Shown here: piece after piece, positions 1 through 14,260 of the stretch
Position numbering within the stretch: the stretch's first letter is position 1
Layout of the letters: each line of letters opens with the position of its first letter
Source: Istiophorus platypterus
Lineage: Eukaryota > Chordata > Actinopteri > Istiophoriformes > Istiophoridae
Assembly (NCBI GenBank): GCA_016859345.1
Contig: CM029119.1
Location: 11,566,396-11,630,395, forward strand
Direction of reading: 5' to 3'
DNA: 64,000 bases
The notes under the pieces: model-generated
What the model saw: only the letters and a program-made list of their open reading frames with translations
What the model was told of the DNA's origin: nothing
The model's database searches: none
Program-made: the position numbers and the translations under genes

Positions 1-3000
1 AAAAACCTCAGTGTAAACGTACATAGAAATACGGAGCACTGACCAAAAATCTTCACACACACACACAATGTTTCATGATGTATGCCATGTCAAACAGCAG
101 TAGTCTTACGCCTTTGATGCTGTGGTTCTATTATTAAGTGCGGTCCCTTCTCCTGCCCTACATTGGAAACAGCCTCTCTGGAGACACCACATAAACTGCT
201 CCCAGTTCACACTGGGGCTAGGGCACCTCACCTGGACCCCATGCATTTTTAAATGCCTCAAACTGATCCTGACACGCAGCTTCAGACTAGACTACTGAAT
301 GAGGTAGAGTTTCTCTAATTGGCAAAGACTTAATTTAAAGGAAAGTTAACATTATGGTAAAAAAGTGGTCATATTAATAATGATATCATGCATATCAAAT
401 GTGTTTGTATCTCAGGGAACCTCTGACCATAAGATTGTGTATGTAGGATTCCACTTGAAAATGTTCTGGTCTTCAGGTTGTAGTGTTTTCTATCAATCCT
501 GACTCCAAAACCCAGCTCCTATAAGTTTAACTATTTATTTTAGGGATAAGAGTGTATAGCTAAAATAAGAATCAGATTCAGTTAGGTTAGTCATGCTATT
601 CAGTTAGGTTTACAATTAAGTTGTAGGATCTATTCATTTCACGAGGAGTTTTGTGATAACTGATAAAGTAAAAGGGAGATTGGGATATCCATAATACTTG
701 GCTGTTAGTATTGGTACAGTAACACTGCCTTGATTCAAATATCTGACTTATATCCTGTTGATTGGTTAGTCTGCTAGTTAGTCTGTGCCTGTGTGTGCCT
801 GTGTGTGTGCCTGTGTGTGTTGAGTGTTGTCTGCATATGTGTATGCATCCGTCTACCAAACATGTAGTCAAAATGAAATGAGCTAAAAACAGTGTGAGTC
901 CAAAATAAAATCAATTGCCTTACAGCTTCTTAGCCTGACTCTGATCAATATGCATGCAATCAAACTTTTTGCCAGCATTACCTCCACCACTATGCCCATT
1001 GATTGAGTTCATTGATCCTGAAGCTCAACCTCCTTTTAGAGGCGGAAGGTATGGCTATTTAGCACTAGAGAACCCATCTGGCCATCTTTGTGAACTTTGA
1101 CCTTTGTGTTAATCCTAAAACAAAAGATAGAACTTATTAGTACCTATACAGTCTGACCTGGAAATGTCCCATGGGGTAGATGCAAGCAGGGTGCCAAAAC
1201 AGTCTTTAAAACTCAGACAAATGCCCCCTTCTGGGTCTGGGCTCTACTGCAACAACTGCAACCTGACAAAATTTGAGCCTTGTGCCCCACATAGGCTTGT
1301 CTATTTGGATGATTTGGAAATAAGATTCAGTTTGATATGTAACTTTGGTGCAAGTTTGTCATAGAAACATTGGTTTGATTTGAGAAAGATAAGATCAAGA
1401 GGAAAAGACATGAAGACATAGCAGGACAGGGAGACAGACAGAGTGACGGAGGGCCAATGAGGGTGGGGCAGCCAGAACCAGGGTCTAGTGGGGGATTGGC
1501 GTTCAGTGAGGCTTCTCACTGATGTACCGCCAGGCCCTTTGAAGGGATTATTAACACATTTTGATTACTCTGGTCCAGTTGTCACAAAAAATATAACCTC
1601 CATCAGGACTATAAAATGGGCGGCACTTTTCTTCTCTAGCCTCCCTAATGTTGTTGCTCCCTTTGCTCCCCGCAGTTCCTCCCATTGCCCTGGGCTGGTC
1701 TGGCTCAAAGCAATCCACTAATTACAGTCTCAGACATCTTGAAGAATGGGCTAACACACTATTAGTCTGATAGAAAAAAAAAAAGAAGCCTCTTCAACAC
1801 ACACATATCAATGAACACACACACTCATGCCATTTACTGGCAGTGTGCCTGAAGTTTAAGATACAGTGTGAGGATTCTGGAAAACTTTATTCATCCATAT
1901 TGTCTGTGCCGATATTCCCTACAGATACACAATAACAGAATAATGACCACTAAGTTTAACACAAAAGTGGCTTTACTTATATTGTCAAATTTTTAACATT
2001 TGGTTCCAGGGAGAGCCCAGGGAGACAGATGGCCTAATTACAACAAAGCTGCAATGTGAGGGAGAAAATCTTTTACTGATCTGACTAAATGTGATACATA
2101 CACAATGTCCCATTAATTGACAGGTTTCCCATGTCTCTTGTTACAATGATGGGCCACATCCTGCTATGCCTATTGAGACAAGTTTTGATCAATTAGGTGT
2201 TCGTATTGAACACTAATGATACCTGGCCAATTTTAACCTTCCAGTAAGAATCAAAGGCAACAGGTGCCTAAAAAAGCTCTTGTCGTGAGCAGATGACAAA
2301 AGGGACATAGATTAGCACTTTAGCATTCTGTACATTGCAGCATTTTTCCTAGTAGGGTCAACAGTTGTTATGTTTATGCTGGTCTTTTTTTCATTTCATT
2401 TGACATGCATTAAGTTTCAGTGTATTTTATTGCCAACTATGTGTTTTAGAGTCCAGAATCTGTTATTGCTAACAGCATTAAATGCAGCTGATAAACATTC
2501 AAAATGCTGGAAAAATCGTCATGAATTTAAAACTTTTTGTACGCACTAAAAGTGGTTGGGATGAAAATTTGAAATCTGATGAAAGAGGTGACGTCCTTGA
2601 GTCCTTTAGTCGTGATCTTATAACCCTACACACATACAAAGAAACTACACACAGAAGGGGTGACAAGAAACTGCCATAATGCAAACTGAATTTAAGAAAA
2701 CTGAGTGTACTCTCCGCTCACACTATGATGATAATGTTTTAAATTTTTAGTGGCTGCAGATGGCTAAAAATCAGTAAATATGTCAACTGCAACTAACCTG
2801 AGCAGGCTATGTAGTTTTGCAAAACAGGTTTCTAACTTGGGGCAAACTAACTGCATTCCAGGACTGTAGTAACTACAACTAAGCCATAGCTTAAGATAAA
2901 CAGCAGTATTATTTCATCTTATTTTTCCAACACTTCACCTAAAGAGACAAAAACCAACAATAAATGTATCCTACTAACATGTATTTAGGTTTTTTACAAC

Positions 3001-4274
3001 CTGATATTGTTTAAGCCTCCATGCCATAAAATTGCATATCAAATACTTGAGAGAACCACTAATTTCAATAGGTGACATTGACGTATTTTTAAACATGCAG
3101 TATAATTGATGTGAAATAAGAACCTCCCAAAACAGGAGCACATTACACATCAAAAATACAAGTAAAATGTCAGTCAGATGGTGCAATTAAGCCAATAACT
3201 TTCACCGTTCAAAGCTATATTTCACCATCAAAATATAAAGTATTGTCTATTTGTATTTTTGGATCAAAGGTCAGGTGACATGCATACACTAAAAGCATGC
3301 ACGCTGCTCCTTCTATCTAAACCAGTGTGTACTCTGAATAGATCTCAGTTACAAAAGGGAAAGACTTATCGCTTAGATTCTGTGAAATCTGCAGCTATAC
3401 ATTTATATCATGTAACAAAACCCTCTGATATAATGCTAAACTGACCAGAAAAATATAAATCCTGTTGATTTTAAGTTAATTTTCCCCTAAAAAAATAAAG
3501 CAGCCAACTTGGTGTCTTGTTAGTGTTTGTGCTTTTGACTTCTAAGATGCACACGCCTACCCAGCTTCACACCCTGTCACCTCAAGACTAAATGAAAAAG
3601 ATGCAAACAGACAAGCAAACACACATTTCCTCCCTGAATAAAGAGACTTTTCCAGGGACTGAGTCGAGAGATTCATAAGGGAAAAAAACATCAACAAAAA
3701 GGAAAACAAACTCAGCAGTGTCTGAAAAAGAAAGGAGAGAATCAAGTTAATGGAAGAGTGGTTTTCACTGCAAACCTTAGCATCATTTACTGTGATAAGC
3801 ACAGCTAATACATGAGAGAGAACGCTTCTCTTTGTAGACCATTAACTACATATCCTGTTTGTGAAATGTATATTCATAAACAGACTGAGGATTGAGCAAA
3901 GGGGCCATTTTCAAACATACACATGATCTGTGGAAAGGGCCAACATAGTCCACATCAAAGAGGCCAGAGTGTGAGAGGTAAAAGTAGGCCAGGCCATGGC
4001 CTGGGAGAGCAGTGGATAGGATACAGAGGGTAGCAGAAAGAGAGAGAAGAGGCTGTATATGGAGGAAGAGCGCAATAGAGAGAGGTTTGTCCCAGGCTGG
4101 GAGGAGCTCAGGTGTGAGTTGTGAGGAGGCACCTTCTGTTCATGGCTCTGAGGCCCCACTGCGGACAGAAGAGGGGCCCAGACAGACATGGGCCCCTCTT
4201 GTTTGGCCCAAATAAATCCAGGTGGCTCAAGACGCGTGCCCTTGTCACTCGACACAACTTCACCCCTCACTTAC

Positions 4275-4327
4275 GCACACACACACACACATACACACAT
4301 ACAGACACACATGCACGCACACACACG
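4275..4327. repeat. Imperfect CA microsatellite
   Basis: CA repeat with scattered T and G interruptions. Confidence 0.9.
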
Positions 4328-5660
4328 TGATGAAATCTACACACTTGAAAACACTTACGCACTTGCAGGTCAGTGAAATTTGAACATTTTCTGAGGGCTT
4401 CATGAGTATGGCTAACTGGGAAAGAGAAAAATATCTGTTTTGCTGAAGATTAAAAGGCCATCAGAGAATTTAATTTGAGTAAAACTTTCATTTAATCAAA
4501 CAGTATTAAATCATCCTACTGATTCATTTATTTGTGTTATGTCACTACAAAATCTTCATAAAAACACAAACAAATAGTGGATTTTTACAATCTAAACCAT
4601 TGCCTGACTGTTGTTATTTTTTTACACTATAAACCAGTTTAATGCACTTCTTTTGTTTTTTATATTGCCCTGATGTTCTCATTTTACTGCAGTAAAGAGT
4701 GTACTCCCTTTTTATGTAACAGATGCAACATCCAAGCTTAAGGTGTTGCAGAGGCAGTAAAAAAAAAAAAAAAATCAAAGACAAGAACAAACAATAGATT
4801 CATTGTACTGGATTCTCATCAACAAAAATGTCCACATTTAAACTAAACTGAAGCCCAGCCGACAAAAGGTTCAATGTAGACATTAAACATACTGAAGTAC
4901 AAGATTTGCTAGTAAAGTGACCACCTTCCCAGCAGTTTTGTATCAGAGGACTCTTTGATTTCTGTTCTGCTGTTGACATTTACAACAAGCAGGCATGGGT
5001 AGATGGACTGTGATAGTGTGCTGCTGCTCTTCTCCTGTATACAGACCCAAGTACAGTGTGGCCACATATGCCCATTTGATGACTATGTGATTGAGTTTTC
5101 TGAAGGGCTATACTGTAGCTGACAGATAAAGGCAAAGGGAGCATTTTTTATGATGGACATTTGAGCACAAACAATACAGTGCAGATTATGTGAAATATTA
5201 TAAAAGATAATGACTTATTCTAGTTTAAAATGTGACAGGAATGACCTGTATCCCTCTGAAGATCATCTTGACAGATCTACCAAAAATTTCAACTTCACCG
5301 CACGAAAGATGCTCAAACCACTCAAATCAATTACATCAAAGATGGAGCTCACATATCGAGACTTGTTAAGTTAACTGTAGACATATCGGAAAGGTAGGGT
5401 GCCGGAGCCATTGCTGTCACTTGACGACACTTGCGTCTAAATTGGGAGTGAAGGCCTCCCCAGGAGAGATGGGTGAACCTGTCATGGAAGACTGAGGGAG
5501 CAGAGATTTTGAAAAAACAAAAAAGAAAACCCGCCACAGACACACATACATACACACAAACACTAAACCAACACAGTATCTCCATATGCTTAAGATCCTA
5601 ATCATCATCACCATCATCTGTTCTGTCCTTTGAGTATGTGCATGCCTGGGTTTGTGCAAG

Positions 5661-5680
5661 TGTGTGTGTGTGTGTGTGTG
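5661..5680. repeat. (TG)10 microsatellite
   Basis: Perfect TG repeat lying 63 bases from a CA/CG tract of opposite sense. Confidence 0.92.
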
Positions 5681-5743
5681 CCCACGTGTGTGTAGTTCAC
5701 ATAAAAGAAGGACATCTGGATTACAATTATTTCAAGACACCAT

Positions 5744-5801
5744 CACACACACACACACGCACACGCACGCACACGCACGCACACGCGCGCACACACACAC
5801 A
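5744..5801. repeat. CA/CG alternating tract
   Basis: About 57 bases of strictly alternating pyrimidine-purine with CACG and CGCG interruptions. Confidence 0.92.
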
Positions 5802-8800
5802 GTTTCCCTTTGCTCTAAAATTGCATGAATTCCATACATCTGGCCTTTAAGAGGCAATAACAATTATTCATTGAGCTGGTTGTTACAGCCCAAATGCAAC
5901 CAGCCACTAGTCTAAACAGCTCATTAAAATAGCACAATACCTCACTTCAAGCACACAGGAAAATTGGCACGCAACTCTATCACTGCACTATCGTATGGTT
6001 TTGAATGTCCATTCTGGATAATATAATGAATTCAGAGTAGATTTGTGGAGAAAGTGGATGTACTGTACATTTCTTTTTGATTCTCAGGCACTGTTTTCTT
6101 GCATTGCCTTCTTTGTCTGCTCCCTCTGCCCATATTGTCTAAAATTTAGGCTTTGCATTCTTCAGGTAAGACTCATTCTGAATAGGGTAAATCTGGCAAG
6201 GACATTTGATCAATGCATGTTTAGCAAAAGACTTGCATAGTTATTTCTCTTAAAAGACAACTGACTTTTCTTATTATAATGAACAAAATTATTTAAAATA
6301 CCGTGTGATATGATATAACAAAGACTGGAATATGTTGCACTTTAAATGTTGCTTAAAAATATATATTTTATTTAAATAACTCTAAAATATTAGACATGAA
6401 AATTTAAGTTTCTTCTTTATGAAATTATTGTTTTCATTTTCTTTTCCTGGTTATTTCCCATTACTGGGTCCTGCAACTGGAAGTTGAAAATGACCAGAAT
6501 TATAGCAGGAAAATGTCAGAACAAATTACGGAAACATGTTTACCAAAAAGCCTGCAAAATCCTGAAAAAAAGATACTTAGAAGCACATCCCCACTACCAG
6601 GTCAAACATTATAAAAGTCTACATCAATGTGTCGACTCTGTTCTGTGTGTAGTCCTAACTACGCTCATATTCACATCAAACCTGAGATGGGTCAGACCAA
6701 GGAAAGTGTCCCTTAGGCCATCTTAGCCAGTCCTTCACAACTGAGCTTTAAAAGATGGGCGACAGTACAGTGCGCTGCAGTTGGCCTTGATTGATGATTG
6801 AGTAACCCAAGATCATAGATGTGCTCAGGGAGAACTTGCCGGTGCAGAGCTGTGCATACATCAGCCCTTCAGGACTACCACTACATACATCATGCGGTGA
6901 GACTGACTGATGTGAGCATGGGGACTATGTAGACCACTTAAGGGAAGCTTTCTACATGGCAGTCAACAGTCAAAGTTGACTAAAAATGATTACAGCACAG
7001 GAAAGGGACGACTTTGTTGTTATAAATCACATTTTATCTAAGCCTGAAATAACTGAGGTTCAAAGCCCAAGCAACATGCACATATTACTAAAAGACACAC
7101 ACGCACAGATACACACAAAAGCACACATATTAACTTGTGCTGATATCCTTGACAGGCACAACTACAAAAGCATAACTCAGTGGTAAATAAATAAGTTCAT
7201 GCTGTCTATGCGCATTCTCTTTTTAGGAACTCTTGGGCTCACATAGACCCGTCCAAAAGATTATGTGTGAGCATTTGTGCGTGCATAGAACCCCCTTTCA
7301 GCACCTTCTTACAGACCTTCTTACGGCACCTCCCTCCTAAAGCAGCTCAAGGGCGCGGCCTATCTACCAAATGATAGAATGCACAAGTGGAATTGTGCTT
7401 CGATTCAACCAGCCAGCCAGCCTCCAATCCAGTCAGTAGCTGGGTTCATTTATATGAGAGTCAAACTGATTGTTCTGTCAAGGTTATGTTATTTAACAGG
7501 GGAACAGGGGGAGGATGGAGACAAGTTCCAGTCAGTTTAAATTTCTGACAAGTACTGCACCAATTGTGGTTTTCATAAGAAGTGAGCAGATTGGAAATGA
7601 GACCAATTAACTTTAATCCAGTCGAGGACAGTTCTTTGAGACCTAAACATTTTATTCCCTTGAAATGTCTGCCATTCAAAAATGTTGTGATAAACACAGC
7701 AGTTATTTTTGCCCTGATCTGACAACAGAGAATCCAAATTCAAATTTTGGTCATTTAGGTCAAAAGGTGACAATCTTGTGTGTGCACAAAAGTCACACAA
7801 AAATTTTAAAAAGGACAATATCAGTATGCTGCTTGTGGCTAGCTTAGCTCAGAAGTCAGATGCAGACTCTTCTGTCCCAAAGCAACTCGCACATGTGTGC
7901 GTATACAAACACGCTTGAGCAGCACGCAGAGCACTCCTAAGGTTACCCCCCAGGACAAAAGCTTTACCATCCCACTGACTGGCAGATGGGGCAACCAGCT
8001 GACATCTCGGCCCGGCTCTGTTTCATGTTCCCTGGGTGTCTTAAACGGGCAGGCACCCTGTCTGATGGGCACAGGACAGCCAAGGAGGAAGATCCTTTGA
8101 CGGGGTGGGAGGTGGGGGGGCTCCTTAGGGCTACCATGGAGGAAAAGAGGAGCAAGGACAGACGGGGATGGCTAATGTGCTGGCTAATATGTGTTTGTAC
8201 AGTATAATTGCCTATCTTGGAGGGTGGGAGGCTCGGGAAATGTCTACATAAGATGCAGATTAATAAAAAACTAATGACTGCATTTGGGTTTGAACACATA
8301 TATTATTGCAGGGATCATGAGAAACTGCACTTTGAAACAAGTCGTTGTTGTCATTAGGTTGTTTTCTAAAAGCCCTTTGAATATAGTCTCATCTGGGAAA
8401 GTTACTATAATCTTCTAATAACTTATTTAAAACTATCAGAGGCATTAGAATGTCCCAGATAAATCAAAACCAGTCATTGTTTGACCCAGGTGTAAAACCT
8501 TTACCTACAGTTTAACAAACAAAGTGCGTCATGTCAAAGTATTACAAAAAGTACTGAATGGTTTTTCAGGAACCTCTTACATTTAACATTTAATTATTCT
8601 TATCACAATATATAATTTATACTCTCCAGTATGATTTTCAAATACTGGTATAACAGGGATGGGAAATTGAGAAAAACAAAATTATTGCACAAATCTTTTC
8701 TTAAAAAAAATTACTGACACGGGCGTAGCAGAATTTTGTTTTTTGTATGAAAAGGTGATTACTTGATTGACTGCTTTTTGTGGGGACAGAATAAATGCAA

Positions 8801-11800
8801 CTTGTACAAAAGAACAAATCTTGTACAAAAAAAATACAGTTAAGGTAAAAGTTTAAATGTGATTGGATTTAGTGGTACTGTATAAATTAAAAGCTACATT
8901 TACTGTATAAAAAAAACAGACCACCAAAAAAACCCCAACCATTTAGAGAAAACTGAGAGGCAGGAATACTTAAGAGTTTGAACATGGAGAGAAGATGACT
9001 TATTTAAAAAGTAATATATTCTATGTTTGGTGAACACATTACTGAGTTTAAAAAATATATTAAACATTAATCTATACTTATTTCTGTGTATTGGGTGTTT
9101 TATTTTACCATTACTGTAAGGCATATGTCTAAAAGTACATTTTGCAACATCTTTTATGTAGCTGTACAATAAGTTAATAATGGTACACTACTTACATTAA
9201 GAAGTTATCAGCAGTCAGCTGGGTAGCAAACTACTATTAGTGACTTTGCCTTCACTTGTCTGCTCACCACTGCTAAATCTGACACAGTTTCAGCTGCACT
9301 GTGAACGTTATCAATTCATATATATATATTTATATATGTATATATGTATACATTTATTTTATTATATAATTTTTTAAGATTTATTGGTTGGAAACAGGAG
9401 TTAATCCTTCTTTAAAATATGATCACTATGAGGCAAGTAATTCCTAATATGAAAAAAGTTTATTTTGTCTGAGAAGTCAAGATTTACTCTTCAGTTCCTA
9501 CCTTCTGTCAGGTTTTATAGGTGTCAATATAATACTGACTTATTTCAGCTTCACAACATCTACTCTCTTTAATAAATATGCGTTTCCTCAACGTAAACAA
9601 ATAAAACTTAAGAAACTGATTAAACCTGATAAAATACTTTTGTGGCTAAAAGATTTAAAACATGTACAGAAAAAGAGTATTACTACCTACAACTTTACAA
9701 ATCACAGGTTTCTGAAAGATTTTATTTTGCACGACTTAGAAATTGTCATTATACCTCGAGCAAAGCAAAAGGGAAATATTGAACAGCAGTAATAGTTCCA
9801 CTTTCCCCTTCTACAATTTTCTTCCTTAATACTGCATCTGCATCAAAAAAGTGCCCATTTATGTCTGCCAGCTTGACAGAAGCCTCACTGTGAATATACA
9901 GTGCTAATGGTAGTTTGACTCAGTTGTCATTACTCAAGTGCGTTGTAGTAGCGTGCCTCTTGCCTCTTTTTAAATAAGAAAGGTTGTCACTTTACTACAT
10001 TGTAAGTGATATCACATCAAAGGGAGGGTACTGGTCAAATAAAAGCTATAGGATTTCTGATTTTTTTCTGAACTGGTAAACAAGTGAAAGATATTAAATC
10101 ATTTTATGTATCTGTTGTGAATATAGTCATCTGCGTCCTATGTCTTATTCCCACACAGATGCCTATCCATCAAACATCTCCACATTTTTTTACTCCTTTC
10201 AGGGTTTTAACTGTCATCAGTCCTCTTATCATCCAACGCGTCATTCTCATCACACAATTAATATTTTTTATACACGTCCTCAGGTGACAAGGTGGCACAA
10301 TTCTCTCTCGCTCCCGACTCCTTCACTTTATTTCACGATTTCAATTTTTTCTTTTTTTTTCCGGTTCTCCCCTTCCATTTTTAATATTTCAGCGCCTCAG
10401 ATGTAGCGGCTCTTTAAAGCGCCCATGGGGGCTCAGAGTCCTTGCTTTTGTCTCCCATTTCCTTCTGAAACAGTTTTTCTTTAACCCTATGCAGCTCTTC
10501 ACAGTTGTTGTCTTAGCTCTCTCCTCTCTGTCGCTCTTTCTGATGCTTTCTTTTTCTCTGTCTCCCCCTCCCTCCCTCAGCTTTCTCTGTGTCAGCCAGA
10601 GGTCAATGCTACACTTTTTTCTTCTGCATGCAAGAAGGCAGGGGGTATCTTTTTAGTTATTGTAACCTAAAAATAGAAATGATTTAAGGTTGGGACAAAG
10701 GTGTCTTTTAAGATATAGTGGCATACCACTATCTAGCAATTGGGGGGGTGTTTCATATATTGAGATAAGGATTAGATTTTATCAATAAACGAGAATATAG
10801 ACCAATTTACAAACCGTGCCAAAAGGACTTAATTCAAGGTTATTACTAAGGGGCACTGTACATTATTTAAAGCTGAAATCAGCAATGTTTTGTTTTTTTT
10901 TAATTTAATAGACCAATACTATATATTCATCTGTATTGTAGTGGAGTGTGGTGAAAAACAAAATGTCGTATTTACAATGGATGGGGACATTCATCATGGT
11001 CTGCTATTGAAAAATGTTGTGTCTCACATGTTCCATGCCAATGCTGCTGTCTGAGTAGATAATATTTGATTTAATGTTACATGGTCAATCTCTGACATTT
11101 GCAATGCATGCAAAAGATGTGCAGCCGTAGTTTGCTTTAGTTTGCAGTCATTTACATTTATGATCGTTATGAATTAAAGTGTAAACATTTGAATGTTTGA
11201 CAAAATCTGTTCTAAACTCTTGCTAAAATTTAAATCAATCTTCAAAAGTTTAGATTTCATTTAAAAACATACAGATCTCTAACAAATGTTGTCTCATGTT
11301 TTACTAAGCAGTAAAGCTCCAATGAGCTCTCTTAGTCAGATCATTACTTCCAAGAGACTCATTATGTTGAGAGCCTTGTTGAAGCTAATAAATGACTAAA
11401 GGTCTAATTATTAGATTTTCATATAATTTTATCAATGCTAGCTAGCACTTGTGTGGACCTAATTGAGGGACACAAGAAGACTAGTAGTTGGTTTAGTAGT
11501 TGTTGGACCAAACTGAAGCGCTAATATGCAGTCTGGAAATTACGATAGGAATCTATCTCTGGTGTGAGGTTAATTTAATTTTACACAAACACGTCATTCA
11601 CTGACATCTTTGAACCCCCACTTTATTTAAGGTAACATTTGGACAACACCTGTCGATACACGGGGAAACTCAGACTTGCCCACGCGCACACTGGGAGACA
11701 GGCGCACAAACACAATCACATACTCGAGGCTGTTGGTTCAGCTCTTCCATTGAGAGTCCGTATGCTAGCTGGCCATTGTGCACGCAAGGCCTTTTGTCTG

Positions 11801-12109
11801 TGCAGCCTGAAATTGGTGATTGCACCTTAGCTACCGCAGTTCAACCGTAAACAGTGTTTTCATGCCCTTCGATATACACTGTTGCCAGTGGACCCCTAAA
11901 TCCCTGGAACAGCTGAGTCCTAGGGTGTCAAAGATAATGGCGATTTATTGCAGTGCGAAGCTTTCTCATTGCCCCTTCCACCCCCCTTTCCAATCGTCCC
12001 TCCACCCCTCCTCCTCCCTCAAACAGATTAAAATTAAGCCGTAAACATGTGAGGATGGAATTAACACATTTAGCGAGTCTCCTCTTCCCACATCCCATTT
12101 TCGCTCCGG

Positions 12110-12420
12110 AGCGGCTGATCCCCGCTGCCGAACGTGGGTGCAATTTTAATGACTCGCAACGTTTTTGAAGTCCACATGAAAAAAGCGTCGCTCGCCGTTT
12201 GTGGCGGCGCTAGATATGGCTGGGCCATGGCCAGCCATGATTGGGGGGGACACGTGCCGCCGACTCGGACTCCAGGCTCTTCGATAGGATCGGTGTCATT
12301 TTCCTCTCCACGATAAGACGCCTTGCTGACAAGGTCCGATTAGGAGAGAAAAAATCATTATTGCTACGCCTTTCATCCACCGGGGGTTTACCGATAAACA
12401 GCTCACCCACGGCTAGATTT
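12110..12420. promoter_or_regulatory. CpG-rich patch deep in vti1a intron
   Basis: By hand count about 24 CpGs in roughly 300 bases, against very few in the AT-rich sequence on both sides. It includes CACGTG (12251-12256). It has 93- and 94-codon open frames on opposite strands but no recognisable protein, so a regulatory role is more likely than coding. Confidence 0.4.
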
Positions 12421-13979
12421 TCTGAGAGCAAGATGTTAGGCATTGAAGCATATATATTTAGGAAATATGGTTTCAAGCTAAATTTTGGGAGCATTTTTAA
12501 TAATTATTTTCTTTTTAAATAGCTATAGAAAAACATTTTTCCTTTAAAACGTATTTTAAAACAAGTCTCCTTTCTCCTCAGCTGAAAACTCAAGCTGTGA
12601 AATATTTAAGTCTTAGATCTCATCTCCATTAATCAAACAATTATCAAATAACTTCATATTCTTTCTGAACACAATACAACACGCCGATTGTATTAGCCTA
12701 CAAAAAAGTGATTTATTATGCTATACCTCAAGGAAATCCACTTTAGCAAACTGTCGTTTTAAAAAGAGAAATGAAACTACATTGTAGAACAGAGAGAATA
12801 AACTAAAAAAAGAATAGTGAGAGAATATTCAGCCATAGTTTAATAAGGAAAAGATTTACATTGCATATATATACACTGTATATATTTCTAAAAATCATTT
12901 ACATAGTGACTGAAAAACATTCTTAATAGCACCAAGTTGGTGTATTAACAAGTGATACAAAACTTAAAACTAATAATAAAAGCATTCAAATTTATTTGCT
13001 AAAAAAAAGTTAAACAATACTTTGTTTAAAAAATAATTAAAAATAAATAAGTAATAGGGATTGCATTCCGTTCTATTTGGATGTTTTCAAAAAATGTCCA
13101 CTTTTCAAAAATATTTTTTTTCTCTTGAGTGTTTTAATTTGAAGAGATATAGGTTTTATTAATATGATTATATAATTAAATATTCAACTTTATATTTCTT
13201 TGGATTAATTGAAAATTGTGGATAATAAAAACTGAAATAAAATTTGTTAAGAGCTCACAATAGCCTCTGCTTAAAATCTCACTTGAGCTTTATAAATGTA
13301 ACCGATTATGTAATTTGTTAAGTGTTTGCGTATGGATTTGAGAATCGAGCACCACTTTGGTGGCCCAGCACCAAAAGAATCATCGAGTCTGATCTTTAGA
13401 GGGAACAGGGAGAAATAAAGCGAGCGGGAGAGAAACAGAGAAAGAGACGAAGATGGAGGGGGAGAGATAGAGAGTCGGGACAAACGTGCGCTGTGTTACT
13501 GGGCCACTCCAGCGCCCATGGACTCTCAGCAAGACTCAAAGCCACACTCGGCTTCAAAAGGGAGCCATGAAGATTTTTTTTATGTTTACAAAAACATATT
13601 TATTTATTTCTCGTCACTCTGTCATTTATCTATTTATTTCTTGCTGTCCCAGCACCCCTTGCTCTGCCACTGGAATCATGTTCGATGTCGCCCGCATGCT
13701 TGCCCTCCCCTCCTTTTCCCCCCTCTCTTTTAATACCACTGCAGTTGAAAATCAAACTGCTCTAAAACAAACTGATGTACTCTTTAATATAGTCGTCACA
13801 TCATCACAGGGTCCTCACGCGTCTGCCTTGGTGACAACTGCAGGGCTGCTTAGCTTAGCCCAGCGATGGCTGCCACTTTGTTGGTCGCTTCAATGATTTA
13901 TCACAAAAAAAGAGAGGGAGAATGTGAGAGTGGGAAGGGAGAGAAAAGGGGAGAGACGGAAAAAAAAAAAGTCCCCTGG

Positions 13980-14260
13980 ATCATGATTGAGTCACCGGCA
14001 CCTTTGATTGACAAGGTCTAATCAGCTTATCTCCAGCCTAATAAAGTTGATAGCCTGCAGTGCTGCTCTCTACCTGGCATGGTGTGAACTTTGGGCTAGG
14101 CTGGGGCCCCTGGGGGCCGGGCCCCGACCCTCTCTGCTTATCTAAACGGGACTGAAATCAATCCCTAATGAGCTGTTTTTATTTTGCAGGATTGATTACA
14201 GGCCCCTAAACACCAAGAACACTTGCCTAAGAAGTGTTCTCAGCCTCTTGCTGGCCACCT
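13980..14260. promoter_or_regulatory. Candidate non-coding regulatory element
   Basis: A repeat-free, GC-balanced block in AT-rich intron DNA. It holds a TCF/LEF-type CTTTGAT (14002-14008) overlapping a PBX/MEIS-type TGATTGACAA (14005-14014), and a GC-rich palindromic stretch near 14103-14125. Conservation cannot be tested here. Confidence 0.35.

Noticed and set aside
181..300. CAG|GTGAGG-like donor on the minus strand as a further vti1a exon
   Set aside because: The preceding frame does not match the remaining vti1a SNARE or anchor sequence.
12210..12522. Overlapping 93- and 94-codon frames on opposite strands
   Set aside because: Open on both strands because the patch is GC-rich; the translations have no recognisable motifs.
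13486..13896. 136-codon plus-strand frame
   Set aside because: No recognisable domain, low-complexity composition, opposite strand to the host gene; chance length in such a window.
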